DNA from: Betaproteobacteria bacterium
GTDB taxonomy: Bacteria > Pseudomonadota > Gammaproteobacteria > Burkholderiales > Thiobacillaceae
Reading direction: 5' to 3'
Length of the DNA stretch: 19,874 nucleotides
Assembly: GCA_020049245.1 (NCBI GenBank)
Contig: JAIFLB010000147.1
Span: 1 to 19,874 of the forward strand
The notes under the pieces were generated by a model, which did not search any database, was not told the origin of the DNA, and worked only from the letters and a program-made list of their open reading frames with translations. The position numbers and the translations under genes were made by a program. Below are positions 12,873 to 19,874 of the stretch, piece after piece (within the stretch, counting starts at the first letter, position 1; the number at the start of each line of letters is the position of its first letter).

Positions 12873-13043
12873 TTATTTAAAGCACTTAGGCCGCATCCTG
12901 GCCTGACTCACACACGCAACGTGACCAGATCGTGACCTCCGTCCAGCCGCATGCACGATGGCTTTGAGGCGCTCCGGCGCCAATTCTGCATAACGTTCGG
13001 TCATCTGAATGCTTGAATCCCCGAATTTCTTGAATCGCGACAC
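12873..13043 (-). pseudogene. C-terminal remnant of a phage-type tyrosine recombinase (integrase)
   Basis: The minus strand carries 56 open codons ending at TAA (12873-12875), bounded upstream by a TGA at 13044-13046. The translation includes KFGDSSIQMTERYAELAPERL, resembling the box II region LGHSSIQMTERYAHLxPE of phage integrases, with the catalytic tyrosine in TERYA intact. The usual LGH is changed to FGD, so a key histidine is lost, and everything upstream is missing. It lies between tRNA-Pro and the 3' end of tRNA-Arg, the usual place for an integrase next to its attachment site. Confidence 0.75.
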
Positions 13044-13060
13044 TCAAACGTAAAATAAAG

Positions 13061-13136
13061 TGGCGCCCACGGCGGGAATCGAACCCACGACCTACCGCTT
13101 AGGAGGCGGTTGCTCTATCCACTGAGCTACGAGGGC
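13061..13136 (-). tRNA. tRNA-Arg (anticodon CCU)
   Basis: Read on the minus strand, it has acceptor GCCCTCG, D-arm AGCTCAGTGGATAGAGC, anticodon stem ACCGC/GCGGT with the loop CTCCTAA (anticodon CCT, reads AGG), T-arm GTGGGTTCGATTCCCGC, discriminator G and encoded CCA. The 3' acceptor strand is CGTGGGC, giving one T-T mismatch at the fifth pair; all other pairs hold. tRNA-Arg(CCU) genes are common phage and island attachment sites, and an integrase remnant sits at its 3' side here. Confidence 0.93.
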
Positions 13137-13288
13137 AAATTTTCATGCCAATTTCAAGCCGATCAGGCTAAAAAATGGCTAAATCAAGAGCAAAAAAGCA
13201 ATACAAGACCTTGAAATATATGGATTTTCTTGGTCGTTTCGAGGCCTCTAAGCCCCTTCGGCGTGGACCCTACTATCCACTGAGCTAC
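13115..13288. repeat. 16-bp direct repeat pair from tRNA 5' halves
   Basis: CTATCCACTGAGCTAC occurs at 13115-13130 (inside tRNA-Arg) and again at 13273-13288 (inside the tRNA fragment), 158 bases apart in the same orientation. The spacing and identity point to a partial duplication of a tRNA gene or its D-arm region. The feature spans both copies. Confidence 0.8.
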
Positions 13289-13294
13289 AGGGGC
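13252..13294 (-). pseudogene. Truncated tRNA gene fragment (tRNA-Arg-like 5' half)
   Basis: On the minus strand, GCCCCTGTAGCTCAGTGGAT is a standard tRNA 5' acceptor and D-arm, nearly identical to the tRNA-Arg next door. After about 22 bases the match to any tRNA ends; no anticodon or T-arm is seen. An AGGGGC at 13257-13252 can pair with the GCCCCT 5' end, so a deletion may have fused the two acceptor halves. In the roughly 360 bases between tRNA-Arg and the zinc-finger gene at 13501 I see nothing else convincing. Confidence 0.7.
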
Positions 13295-13500
13295 ATGGCT
13301 GATAATCGGCACAACACGACCAATGCTGATTGCGCTTGAAATCGGTGCAGATTTTAACCCACACAAGCAGCTTGATTTGTCGAAATTCCCGCGCTTTCGA
13401 TGCGCCACAAGCTTGTCAGGGCATGAATATTGAGCTTGTCCCCCCCTCTTCAGAAGCCAATAATCAAAGCATTCCCCGCAACCCAACAGAAAGAGCTGTC

Positions 13501-13899
13501 ATGAGCTATCTCACACAACAAAACCGAGCTGATATTCGTGCCGCATTGGAAGCCCAACGTGGCAAATTGATCAAGGCGATGCAAGCCGCTTTGGAAGAAA
13601 GTGGCCAGACGCAATTCTCCGAAGTACTTGGTCGCGCCTCGGGAGATAGTGCCGATGAAGCTCTGGCGGTGACGCTGGGTGATCTTTCAGCGGCGCGACT
13701 GGATCATGAAGTACGCGCGCTACAAGCGCTGGAAAACGCGCGATTGCGGCTTGACGATGAAGAATTTGGTCTGTGCGTCGATTGTGAGGCCGAGATTCCC
13801 GTTGCGCGCCTGATCGCCAACCCGGTATCGACACGTTGCATCGCCTGTCAAAGCCATTTCGAGCACACCCACGCTGGTCAGCAACACGGCTCTATCTGA
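13501..13899 (+). CDS. DksA/TraR-family C4 zinc-finger protein
   Basis: A 132 aa protein with an N-terminal coiled coil (about 5-85) and a C-terminal C4 zinc finger: LCVDC (C92, C95) and RCIAC (C113, C116). The coiled-coil tip keeps the DSADEA sequence (49-54), matching the DxxDxA motif with which DksA reaches into the RNA polymerase secondary channel. This suggests transcription-modulating activity rather than structural use only. At 132 aa it is shorter than classical DksA (about 150 aa) and may be a second paralogue. The ATG at 13501 follows AAAGAG; the frame remains open from 13330, but the extra part lacks family likeness. A terminator follows. Confidence 0.87.
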   Translation: MSYLTQQNRADIRAALEAQRGKLIKAMQAALEESGQTQFSEVLGRASGDSADEALAVTLGDLSAARLDHEVRALQALENARLRLDDEEFGLCVDCEAEIPVARLIANPVSTRCIACQSHFEHTHAGQQHGSI

Positions 13900-13918
13900 A
13901 GCCGTTGCAGATTGCTTG

Positions 13919-13950
13919 CGGGCGGATCAACCGCCCGTTTTTCTTTTTTG
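13919..13950 (+). terminator. Intrinsic terminator after the DksA/TraR-type gene
   Basis: CGGGCGG (13919-13925) and CCGCCCG (13931-13937) form a perfect 7-bp stem with an ATCAA loop, followed by TTTTTCTTTTTT. It lies 20 bases after the stop codon and 30 before the ABC-F gene, so the latter needs its own promoter or relies on readthrough. Confidence 0.88.
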
Positions 13951-13979
13951 GGCGCAAGCCCGCCAGTTGATAAGTCTGC

Positions 13980-15914
13980 ATGCCTTACCTCACCCTAGAT
14001 AACGTTTCCCTCGCTTTTGGCCATTGGCCGCTTCTCGACGGCGCTTCCCTGGTCATCGACAAATCCGAACGCATTGGCCTGATCGGCCGCAATGGCGCCG
14101 GCAAATCCAGCCTGCTGAAAGTGGTTGCCGGCGAGATTCACGCCGATGATGGCGTGGTCTGGCGCAAGCCTGATTTGCGCCTGGCATTTGTCGCGCAGGA
14201 GCCCAGTTTCACCGCTGGCCATACGGTTTTCGAAGCCGTTGCGGCTGGCGCGGGGCCGGCGCATGGGTTGTTGAGCGCTTACCATGCCGCCGCGCACGAA
14301 GCCGCCAACGGAGAAAGCCACGCGATGGCCGAGTTGGCTCGCTTGTCGCACGAACTCGAAGTGCATGATGTCTGGCGTCTGAATAGCCGGGTGGAGGAAG
14401 TCATCGCCCGCTTCGACCTGCCTGCCGATGCGTTGGTTGAGACGCTTTCCGGCGGCAACAAGAAGCGGGTCGCGCTGGCGCGGGCACTCGCTTCCGAGCC
14501 GGAATTGCTGTTGCTCGACGAGCCGACCAACCACCTTGATTTCAACGCCATCGAATGGCTGGAAAACCAGCTGGCCGAGTTTGTCGGCGCGTTGCTGTTC
14601 ATCACCCACGACCGCGCGTTTCTTGACCGCGTCGCCAATCGCATCATCGAACTGGATCGCGGCCAATTGCGCCCGTATCAGGGCAATTTCTCGGCATATC
14701 AGATCAGGAAAGCGGAACAACTGGAAGTGGAGGCGGCGCAAAACCGTAAGTTCGACAAGTTCTGGAAGCAGGAAGAAGTCTGGATCCGGAAAGGCGTTGA
14801 GGCGCGCCGGACGCGCAACGAAGGCCGCGTTTTGCGTTTGGAGTCGCTGCGTCGCGAACGTGCGGCACGCCGCGAACGACTCGGCCAGGTTGGTTTTGCG
14901 CTCGATGCCGGCGCGCGCTCCGGGCAGTTGATCGCCGAGTTCGATCACGTCAGTCACGGCTATGGCAACAAGGTGCTGATCCAAGACTTCAGTACTCGCA
15001 TCCTGCGTGGTGACAAGCTCGGCTTGATCGGCCCGAATGGCGCCGGCAAGACCACATTGATCAAGCTGATCCTGGGCGAAATCGAACCGACTGCTGGTCG
15101 CATCAAACGCGGCACGCGTCAGGAAGTGGCTTATTTCGACCAGTTTCGCAACCAGCTCGACGATGAAAAAACGCTGATCGAAACCATCGCCCCGGGTTCC
15201 GATTACGTCGAAATCGGCGGCCAGCGGAAGCACATCATTGGCTATCTCGAAGAGTTTCTGTTCCCCGCCGACCGCGCCCGCGCCAAGGTGTCATCGCTGT
15301 CCGGCGGCGAACGCAACCGGCTGTTGCTGGCGCGTCTGTTTGCGCGGCCGGCGAATATCCTGGTGCTGGACGAGCCGACCAACGATCTGGACATTGACAC
15401 GCTGGAATTGCTCGAACAACTGCTGCAGGACTACGCTGGCACGGTGATTCTGGTGTCGCACGACCGCGCTTTTCTCGACAACGTGGCGACCCAATCCATT
15501 GCCTTTGCCGGGAGTATAGGTAACCCCGGTCAATTACTTGAATTGCCCGGCGGCTATTCGGATTGGCTAGGCTGGCGCGAGCGGGTGGCGGCGGAAGCGT
15601 CTGCCACGGCGCTTACCACAGAAAAATCTGTGTCTAAACCCGCAACTAAAACCACACCAGCAACGACAAATCCCACTAAAGCACGCAAATCAGGGCTGTC
15701 ATACAAGGAACAGAAAGAACTGGAAGCGCTGCCGCAACAGATTGCCGAACTTGAAAGTGAACAAGCCGAGGTTGCACGCCAACTCACCGACCCGGCGGTT
15801 TATGCCGACCATACTCAAGCGGCCAAGCTGAACACCCGTAGCGCCGAAATTGAAGACAACTTGCTGACCCTGTTGGCGCGCTGGGAGGAGCTGGAAGCGA
15901 AAAACGGGGCGTGA
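13980..15914 (+). CDS. uup: ABC-F family ATPase, Uup type
   Basis: A soluble 644 aa protein with two ATPase domains and no membrane segments, as in ribosome-acting ABC-F proteins. The first domain has Walker A GRNGAGKS (36-43), signature LSGGN (156-160) and Walker B LLLLDEPTNHLD (176-187). The second has GPNGAGKT (351-358), LSGGE (440-444) and LVLDEPTNDLD (461-471). A charged linker lies at about 240-305. The C-terminal 570-640 is a coiled coil (YKEQKELEALPQQIAELESEQ in part), which is diagnostic of the Uup group that binds DNA or ribosomes and affects transposon excision and ribosome assembly. A Thr/Lys/Pro-rich low-complexity stretch (545-570) precedes it. It stands alone between the zinc-finger gene and a convergent chemoreceptor gene. 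Confidence 0.93.
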   Translation: MPYLTLDNVSLAFGHWPLLDGASLVIDKSERIGLIGRNGAGKSSLLKVVAGEIHADDGVVWRKPDLRLAFVAQEPSFTAGHTVFEAVAAGAGPAHGLLSAYHAAAHEAANGESHAMAELARLSHELEVHDVWRLNSRVEEVIARFDLPADALVETLSGGNKKRVALARALASEPELLLLDEPTNHLDFNAIEWLENQLAEFVGALLFITHDRAFLDRVANRIIELDRGQLRPYQGNFSAYQIRKAEQLEVEAAQNRKFDKFWKQEEVWIRKGVEARRTRNEGRVLRLESLRRERAARRERLGQVGFALDAGARSGQLIAEFDHVSHGYGNKVLIQDFSTRILRGDKLGLIGPNGAGKTTLIKLILGEIEPTAGRIKRGTRQEVAYFDQFRNQLDDEKTLIETIAPGSDYVEIGGQRKHIIGYLEEFLFPADRARAKVSSLSGGERNRLLLARLFARPANILVLDEPTNDLDIDTLELLEQLLQDYAGTVILVSHDRAFLDNVATQSIAFAGSIGNPGQLLELPGGYSDWLGWRERVAAEASATALTTEKSVSKPATKTTPATTNPTKARKSGLSYKEQKELEALPQQIAELESEQAEVARQLTDPAVYADHTQAAKLNTRSAEIEDNLLTLLARWEELEAKNGA

Positions 15915-15953
15915 TCGATGCCGCAGTGATTGGTAAGTCTCACTGCGTCAATT

Positions 15954-17069
15954 TCAATGCGTCAATACACAGCTATCCTGTTCCCCGACAACAGCCAGAT
16001 TTTCCAGCTCTTTCAACACAAGACGGCTGGAGGATTCCATCTTGTCAGCTTCGCTCAAAGCCAGATCCAGGTTGCCATCGTAAAACGCCTGTACGGCGGC
16101 GCGACCATGTGAATGAACGTCCACATGCGGCGGTTCGATCGTCTGATACGGCTTCAGTTTCGAGAAGCAAGCATGCCCATCGCCTTCGTAATACCATTTC
16201 CCAAGGCGGCATTCGTGGTGACTGGCAAAGTTTTCCGGTCGCTTCTCCGACAAACCCATCAACACCTTGTAAATCTCCATCTTGAAAATGAGATGGTCGA
16301 TCTTGGCTACTTCAACAAATGAACGCAGCGCCCGGAAGCGGATAGTGGCCCGATTGCCTTCCGCAATCGAGAGCAATTCATTCATGGCCGTGTCGGCGCG
16401 CATCGCGTCCTGACTGAACGCCATGGCTTGCTCTGGTGAAATCTCGATTGCGTTTTTGGCCTGCGAAGCTTCATTCTGAATCGCTTTCACCAGGTTGTAG
16501 ATTTCGGCTGTCGAACCCGCTGTGCGCTCGGCCAGTTTTCTGACTTCATCCGCCACGACAGCAAAGCCGCGGCCCTGCTCGCCCGCACGGGCGGCCTCGA
16601 TGGCAGCGTTCAGGGCAAGCAGATTGGTCTGATCAGCGATGTCCTTGATCAGTCCAACGATGCCGCCAATCTGGGACGCGCGCAAATTGAGGTCATCCAC
16701 GGTTTTGGATATCTCTTGCGAACGACTCGACATGACCTGCACATTTTCGTTGACCCGATGCACCGAGGTAGCGTTCAGCGTGGCGGCATCCGCCGTCTGG
16801 TCAATGATTTCGGCTTCCTTCTTCATTGCCGCCGCCAAACTGCCCATTGATGTCTGGCAATCAGCCATCGATTGACTGAAGCTGAGGAAACGCTGGAACA
16901 AGCCCTTGTCGTAGTGATCCCGCAGCGCATATTCACTTGTGCCGTTGGCTACTTCCACCGCAGTTCGCTGCTGGTTCTCCTGTGCTAGCGCAAGTTCCTG
17001 TTCTTTTGTCACCAGCGTGGCGCGCAAGGAAGCGATTTCAGCTTCGAGCCGTTTTGAGTTGCCGAACAT
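15954..17069 (-). CDS. Soluble methyl-accepting chemotaxis protein with C-terminal CZB zinc-binding domain
   Basis: A 371 aa cytoplasmic chemoreceptor. It begins with a coiled coil (about 5-40) and has no signal peptide or membrane helix. The signalling hairpin at about 90-230 contains the highly conserved tip DIADQTNLLALNAAIEAARA with GEQGRGFAVVADEVRKLAERT just after. The C-terminus (245-365) is a CZB domain: KIDHLIFK (H259), HHECRLGKWYY (C287) and PPHVDVHSHG (H315, H319), the 3-His/1-Cys zinc pattern seen in H. pylori TlpD and E. coli DgcZ. Such receptors sense zinc or hypochlorous acid. ATG 17069 follows GAGG with 8 bases spacing. No che genes are nearby, so it would signal to an array encoded elsewhere. 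Confidence 0.93.
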   Translation of the reverse strand: MFGNSKRLEAEIASLRATLVTKEQELALAQENQQRTAVEVANGTSEYALRDHYDKGLFQRFLSFSQSMADCQTSMGSLAAAMKKEAEIIDQTADAATLNATSVHRVNENVQVMSSRSQEISKTVDDLNLRASQIGGIVGLIKDIADQTNLLALNAAIEAARAGEQGRGFAVVADEVRKLAERTAGSTAEIYNLVKAIQNEASQAKNAIEISPEQAMAFSQDAMRADTAMNELLSIAEGNRATIRFRALRSFVEVAKIDHLIFKMEIYKVLMGLSEKRPENFASHHECRLGKWYYEGDGHACFSKLKPYQTIEPPHVDVHSHGRAAVQAFYDGNLDLALSEADKMESSSRLVLKELENLAVVGEQDSCVLTH

Positions 17070-17170
17070 TGCGTAGCCTCATGGATGCGACAGAAGTGAG
17101 ATCGCAGATTACGCAACAACCCAAGCCACCGCTAGTTCATTTCAACCAATGGATTGACTCAACAACACAA

Positions 17171-17977
17171 TCAATATCTGCCGAGCAGGACTTCCAGCAC
17201 GAATTTAACCCCGACATAAGCCAGCATCAGGCTCATGAAACCGGATAGCGTCCAGTAAATTGCGGTGCGACCACGCCATCCGTAAACCTGACGGCCAAGC
17301 AACAGGCCACCAAAAATAAACCAGGAAGCGATGCCGAAAACGGTTTTGTGGTTCAACGTGACCGGCTTGCCAAAGATTTCTTCGGAAAAGAAAACACCTG
17401 AGATCAAGGTCAAGGTGAGCAACAGGAAACCGACCTGAATCATGCGAAACAGCAGTTTTTCCATGGTCAGCAGCGGAGGCAAGCCGGAAACCAGGGTCGG
17501 CGGTACGGCACGATGCAAATGTTTTTCCGCCAACGCGATCAATCCCGCGTGCAGCGCCGCAATGGTGAACAGGCTGTAGGCGGCAAATGCCATTGCCAGA
17601 TGCAGCTTGAATACTGGCAGCGCACTGTGCGCGGCAGTATGCGGCATCGGCGCTATCGCCTCGACCAGCACCGCCAGACCGGCGAAGGCCAGCACAAATC
17701 CGTGCACGCCAGCCAAGTGGTAGCGCCAAGAGGCGGCGGCATAAATCAGCACATTCAGCGCAGCGACTGCTGAAATCGAAGTCGCAAATCCGAGGCGAAT
17801 CCCCTCGCCACCAAAAACACCTTCATTCAGAAGATACAGGTGTAGAAACAGAGGAATGATTGGCAGCAGCCGGGGTAACCAGTCGGTTCGGCAGCAACCC
17901 GGGCGTCCCGGCCAGAACCAGGTGGCCAAAGCAAAATACGCAAGGGCGCAAACGATGAAGAGCAGAGTTTCCAGCAT
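17171..17977 (-). CDS. ypjD: YpjD-type inner-membrane protein (CcsA/CcmC cytochrome c assembly-like family)
   Basis: A 268 aa integral membrane protein with about eight hydrophobic helices spread over its full length. The KLHLAMAFAAYSLF segment, ISGVFFSEEIFGKP and LNHKTVFGIASWFIFGGLL match the CcsA/YpjD (CorE-like) family, including the conserved His in NHKT. The Trp-rich WGxxWxWD haem-handling motif of true CcsA/CcmC is not seen, so a role in cytochrome c maturation is not assured. It is divergent from ffh with 64 bases between start codons, the same ypjD-ffh neighbourhood as in E. coli, which supports the identification. Confidence 0.88.
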   Translation of the reverse strand: MLETLLFIVCALAYFALATWFWPGRPGCCRTDWLPRLLPIIPLFLHLYLLNEGVFGGEGIRLGFATSISAVAALNVLIYAAASWRYHLAGVHGFVLAFAGLAVLVEAIAPMPHTAAHSALPVFKLHLAMAFAAYSLFTIAALHAGLIALAEKHLHRAVPPTLVSGLPPLLTMEKLLFRMIQVGFLLLTLTLISGVFFSEEIFGKPVTLNHKTVFGIASWFIFGGLLLGRQVYGWRGRTAIYWTLSGFMSLMLAYVGVKFVLEVLLGRY

Positions 17978-18041
17978 GGTCGGACGCGGCTGATTTGTTA
18001 GACTGATGCAGTTTATCCCATCGCTCCCGGCCTATCTCATC

Positions 18042-19388
18042 ATGTTCGACAATCTGACCGACCGACTTTCCCGTGTTGTCAAAAACCTGCGCGGCCAAGG
18101 CCGCCTGACCGAGGCCAATATCCAGGACGCGCTGCGCGAGGTCCGCGTTGCCCTGCTGGAAGCCGACGTCGCGCTGCCGGTGGTGCGCGATTTCATCGCC
18201 AAAGTAAAGGAACGCGCCCTTGGCCAGGAAGTGATGACCAGCCTGACGCCGGGCCAGGTACTGATCGGCATCGTCCACAAGGAACTCACCGCGCTGATGG
18301 GCGAGCAGGCGGCGCCGCTGTCTTTTGCCTGCCAACCGCCGGCCGTATTCCTGATGGCGGGGTTGCAGGGCGCCGGTAAAACCACCTCCACCGGCAAGCT
18401 GGTCAGGGTGATCCGAGAGGCCGGCAAGAAGCGCATTCTGGTGGTCAGTTGCGACGTCTATCGCCCGGCCGCAATCGAACAGTTGAAGATGGTGGCGGCG
18501 CAAGCTGAAGCCGATTTCTTCCCGTCATCACCAGATCAGAAACCGGCCGACATCGCCATCGCCGCGCTGGACTATGCGCGCAAGCATCTGTTCGATGTGC
18601 TGATCGTCGATACCGCCGGCCGTCTCCACGTCGATGCGGCGATGATGGATGAGATCAAGGATCTGCACGCGTTATTGAAGCCGATCGAAACCTTGTTCGT
18701 GGTCGATGCCATGCAGGGCCAGGACGCGGTGAATACCGCCAAGGCGTTCAACGAGGCGCTGCCGCTGACCGGCGTTATCCTGACCAAGCTCGACGGCGAT
18801 GCGCGCGGTGGCGCGGCCTTGTCGGTTCGCCAGGTCACCGGCAAACCGATCAAGCTGGTTGGCGTCGGCGAAAAGCTGAATGGCATTGAAGTCTTCCACC
18901 CGGAACGCATGGCCAGCCGTGTGCTCGGTATGGGCGACGTGCTATCGCTGCTGGAAGAAGCGCAACGTTCGGTCGACAAGGACGAAGCGCTGAAGACGGT
19001 TCAGAAACTGAAGAGCGGCAAGGGCTTCGACCTGGAAGACTTCAAGTCGCAGATGCAGCAGATGAAGAAACTTGGCGGCCTGTCGTCGCTGGTCGACAAA
19101 CTGCCCGGTGCCGGCAAGATCGGCGCCGGCGAGTTGGCGCAGGGCGAAAACCAGATGCGTCGCATCGAAGGCATCATCAACGCGATGACGCCGCTTGAAC
19201 GCCGCAAGCCGGAACTTCTCAAGGCCAGCCGCAAACGTCGCATCGCCGCTGGTTCAGGCGTTCAGGTGCAGGACGTCAACCGCCTGTTGGCGCAGTTCGA
19301 ACAAGCCCAGAAGATGATGAAGTCGATGGGCAAGGGCGGCCTCGCCAAGATGATGCGTGGCATGAAGGGCATGATGCCGGGGATGTAA
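18042..19388 (+). CDS. ffh: Signal recognition particle protein Ffh
   Basis: GTPase of the bacterial SRP; with 4.5S RNA it binds hydrophobic signal sequences on ribosomes and docks with FtsY to deliver membrane proteins. The 448 aa protein has the N domain (1-90, MFDNLTDRLSRVVKNLRGQGRL in part), then the G domain with GLQGAGKT (107-114), DTAGR (190-194) and TKLDGDARGG (248-257). The M domain ends in a methionine-rich helix tail (KMMKSMGKGG and MMRGMKGMMPGM). ATG 18042 gives the standard MFDNLTDRL start; the frame is open from ATG 18006 but the extra residues do not fit. There is no strong Shine-Dalgarno. I see no convincing terminator downstream. Confidence 0.97.
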   Translation: MFDNLTDRLSRVVKNLRGQGRLTEANIQDALREVRVALLEADVALPVVRDFIAKVKERALGQEVMTSLTPGQVLIGIVHKELTALMGEQAAPLSFACQPPAVFLMAGLQGAGKTTSTGKLVRVIREAGKKRILVVSCDVYRPAAIEQLKMVAAQAEADFFPSSPDQKPADIAIAALDYARKHLFDVLIVDTAGRLHVDAAMMDEIKDLHALLKPIETLFVVDAMQGQDAVNTAKAFNEALPLTGVILTKLDGDARGGAALSVRQVTGKPIKLVGVGEKLNGIEVFHPERMASRVLGMGDVLSLLEEAQRSVDKDEALKTVQKLKSGKGFDLEDFKSQMQQMKKLGGLSSLVDKLPGAGKIGAGELAQGENQMRRIEGIINAMTPLERRKPELLKASRKRRIAAGSGVQVQDVNRLLAQFEQAQKMMKSMGKGGLAKMMRGMKGMMPGM

Positions 19389-19449
19389 TCCCCACTGCAT
19401 GGGTGCGGCAGATTCCTGCTGTTTCAAGGTTCAAGGATGATGCCCGGCG

Positions 19450-19740
19450 GCTAAAGTCATCCCAATACGGGACGGTGCCAAACCGCCGCAGCAGGTGCTT
19501 GATGAATATCCGGGTCTTCTTCGGCGTCAGGCGCCGATTTGGGTAAACCGCGTTGATGGGATGGGTGGGCAGTGTATAGGTAGGCAGCAGCCGGACCCGT
19601 CCGCCATCGCGAAGATCCTTCCACACATCCCACAGCGGGCGCAGCGCCAGTCCGAGATCGGCATGGATCGCCTCGCGCAGGGCATTGTGCCCGGACCACC
19701 CTCATCAGTCAGGCTGAGCTCACGCCCGGCCGCACTGAGT
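19450..19740 (-). pseudogene. Broken LysR-type transcriptional regulator, C-terminal fragment
   Basis: The minus strand reads HNALREAIHADLGLALRPLWD then KDLRDGGRVRLLPTYTLP and HPINAVYPNRRLTPKKTR, ending FGTVPYWDDF near 19450. This is the end of a LysR substrate-binding domain (ALREAALAGLGIALLPxW, LRxGRLVRLLPDY, IxAVYPxRRxLPxKVRxFI). Two stops at 19702-19707 interrupt this frame. Just upstream in another frame, AAGRELSLTDEGG resembles the preceding strand, so a frameshift near 19695-19705 is likely. The normal stop is lost: the frame runs on into the end of ffh. The DNA-binding half is absent. The sequence to 19874 becomes AT-rich, with no gene I can support. Confidence 0.72.
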
Positions 19741-19874
19741 CTTCCCCTTCACTGCCTGGGTAAACACCTTCAGATCAGAGATGTTCTCTATCAGCATATT
19801 CTCAATAAATAAGAAACATTTTGTTAACATGGCAGTGTATTATCAATCTTAAAAAGATAATAGAAGATGGTGCT

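Noticed and set aside
13174..13338. A 54-codon plus-strand frame beginning MAKSRAKKQYKTL
   Set aside because: It runs through the antisense of the tRNA fragment, has no ribosome site and resembles no family; the basic start alone is not enough.
13995..15233. A 412-codon open frame on the minus strand inside the ABC-F gene
   Set aside because: It lies wholly opposite a gene with complete ABC-F motifs, its translation resembles no family, and long antisense frames are common opposite GC-rich codon-biased genes.
19495..19812. A 105-codon plus-strand frame after ffh
   Set aside because: It is opposite the LysR remnant, whose minus-strand translation matches a known family, so this frame is a shadow.

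Overview
The window looks like chromosomal DNA of a betaproteobacterium, probably an environmental chemolithotroph-like member of the Nitrosomonadales (Gallionellaceae, Sulfuricellaceae or relatives). This is inferred from the style of the proteins, the arg gene order, the encoded CCA tails on the tRNAs and a complete rhd-tusA-dsrE2 sulfur-trafficking cluster. No homology search was possible, so the taxon is an informed guess.

Layout. (1) 1-110: 3' end of a 5S rRNA gene and its terminator, the tail of an rRNA operon entering from the left. (2) 132-1466: xseA (exonuclease VII large subunit), facing the rRNA operon. (3) 1615-5569: an arginine-synthesis operon, argD-argF-DUF2283-argG-ppnP, with very short spacing, closed by a strong two-way terminator. 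(4) 5665-9403: divergent genes for an NDP-forming acyl-CoA synthetase fused to a GNAT acetyltransferase (Pat/PatZ-like) and a class II histone-deacetylase-like enzyme, a plausible acetylation and deacetylation pair. (5) 9405-9700: decayed IS5-like transposase tail. (6) 9808-11485: a small DUF2892 membrane protein converging on rhd-tusA-dsrE2, whose upstream region carries three close inverted repeats. (7) 11600-13300: tRNA-Thr(CGU), ispB, tRNA-Pro(CGG), a tyrosine-recombinase remnant, tRNA-Arg(CCU) and a truncated tRNA copy, an old integration hot spot. (8) 13501-19388: housekeeping genes: DksA/TraR-type zinc-finger protein, Uup-type ABC-F ATPase, a soluble chemoreceptor with a CZB zinc domain, a YpjD-type membrane protein and divergent ffh (SRP). 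(9) 19389-19874: a broken LysR-type regulator fragment and then an AT-rich stretch with no clear gene.

How the parts fit. Genes 1615-5249 supply the ornithine, citrulline and argininosuccinate steps of arginine synthesis. The PatZ-like/HDAC pair could set lysine acetylation of acetyl-CoA-metabolising enzymes. Rhd, TusA and DsrE2 pass sulfane sulfur between cysteines. YpjD next to ffh is a familiar gammaproteobacterial and betaproteobacterial neighbourhood.

Most of the window is ordinary core genome. I do not see a clearly new system. The items most worth a second look are the inverted-repeat cluster before rhd, the PatZ-like protein that keeps the synthetase histidine beside a deacetylase, and the integrase and tRNA debris around tRNA-Arg.
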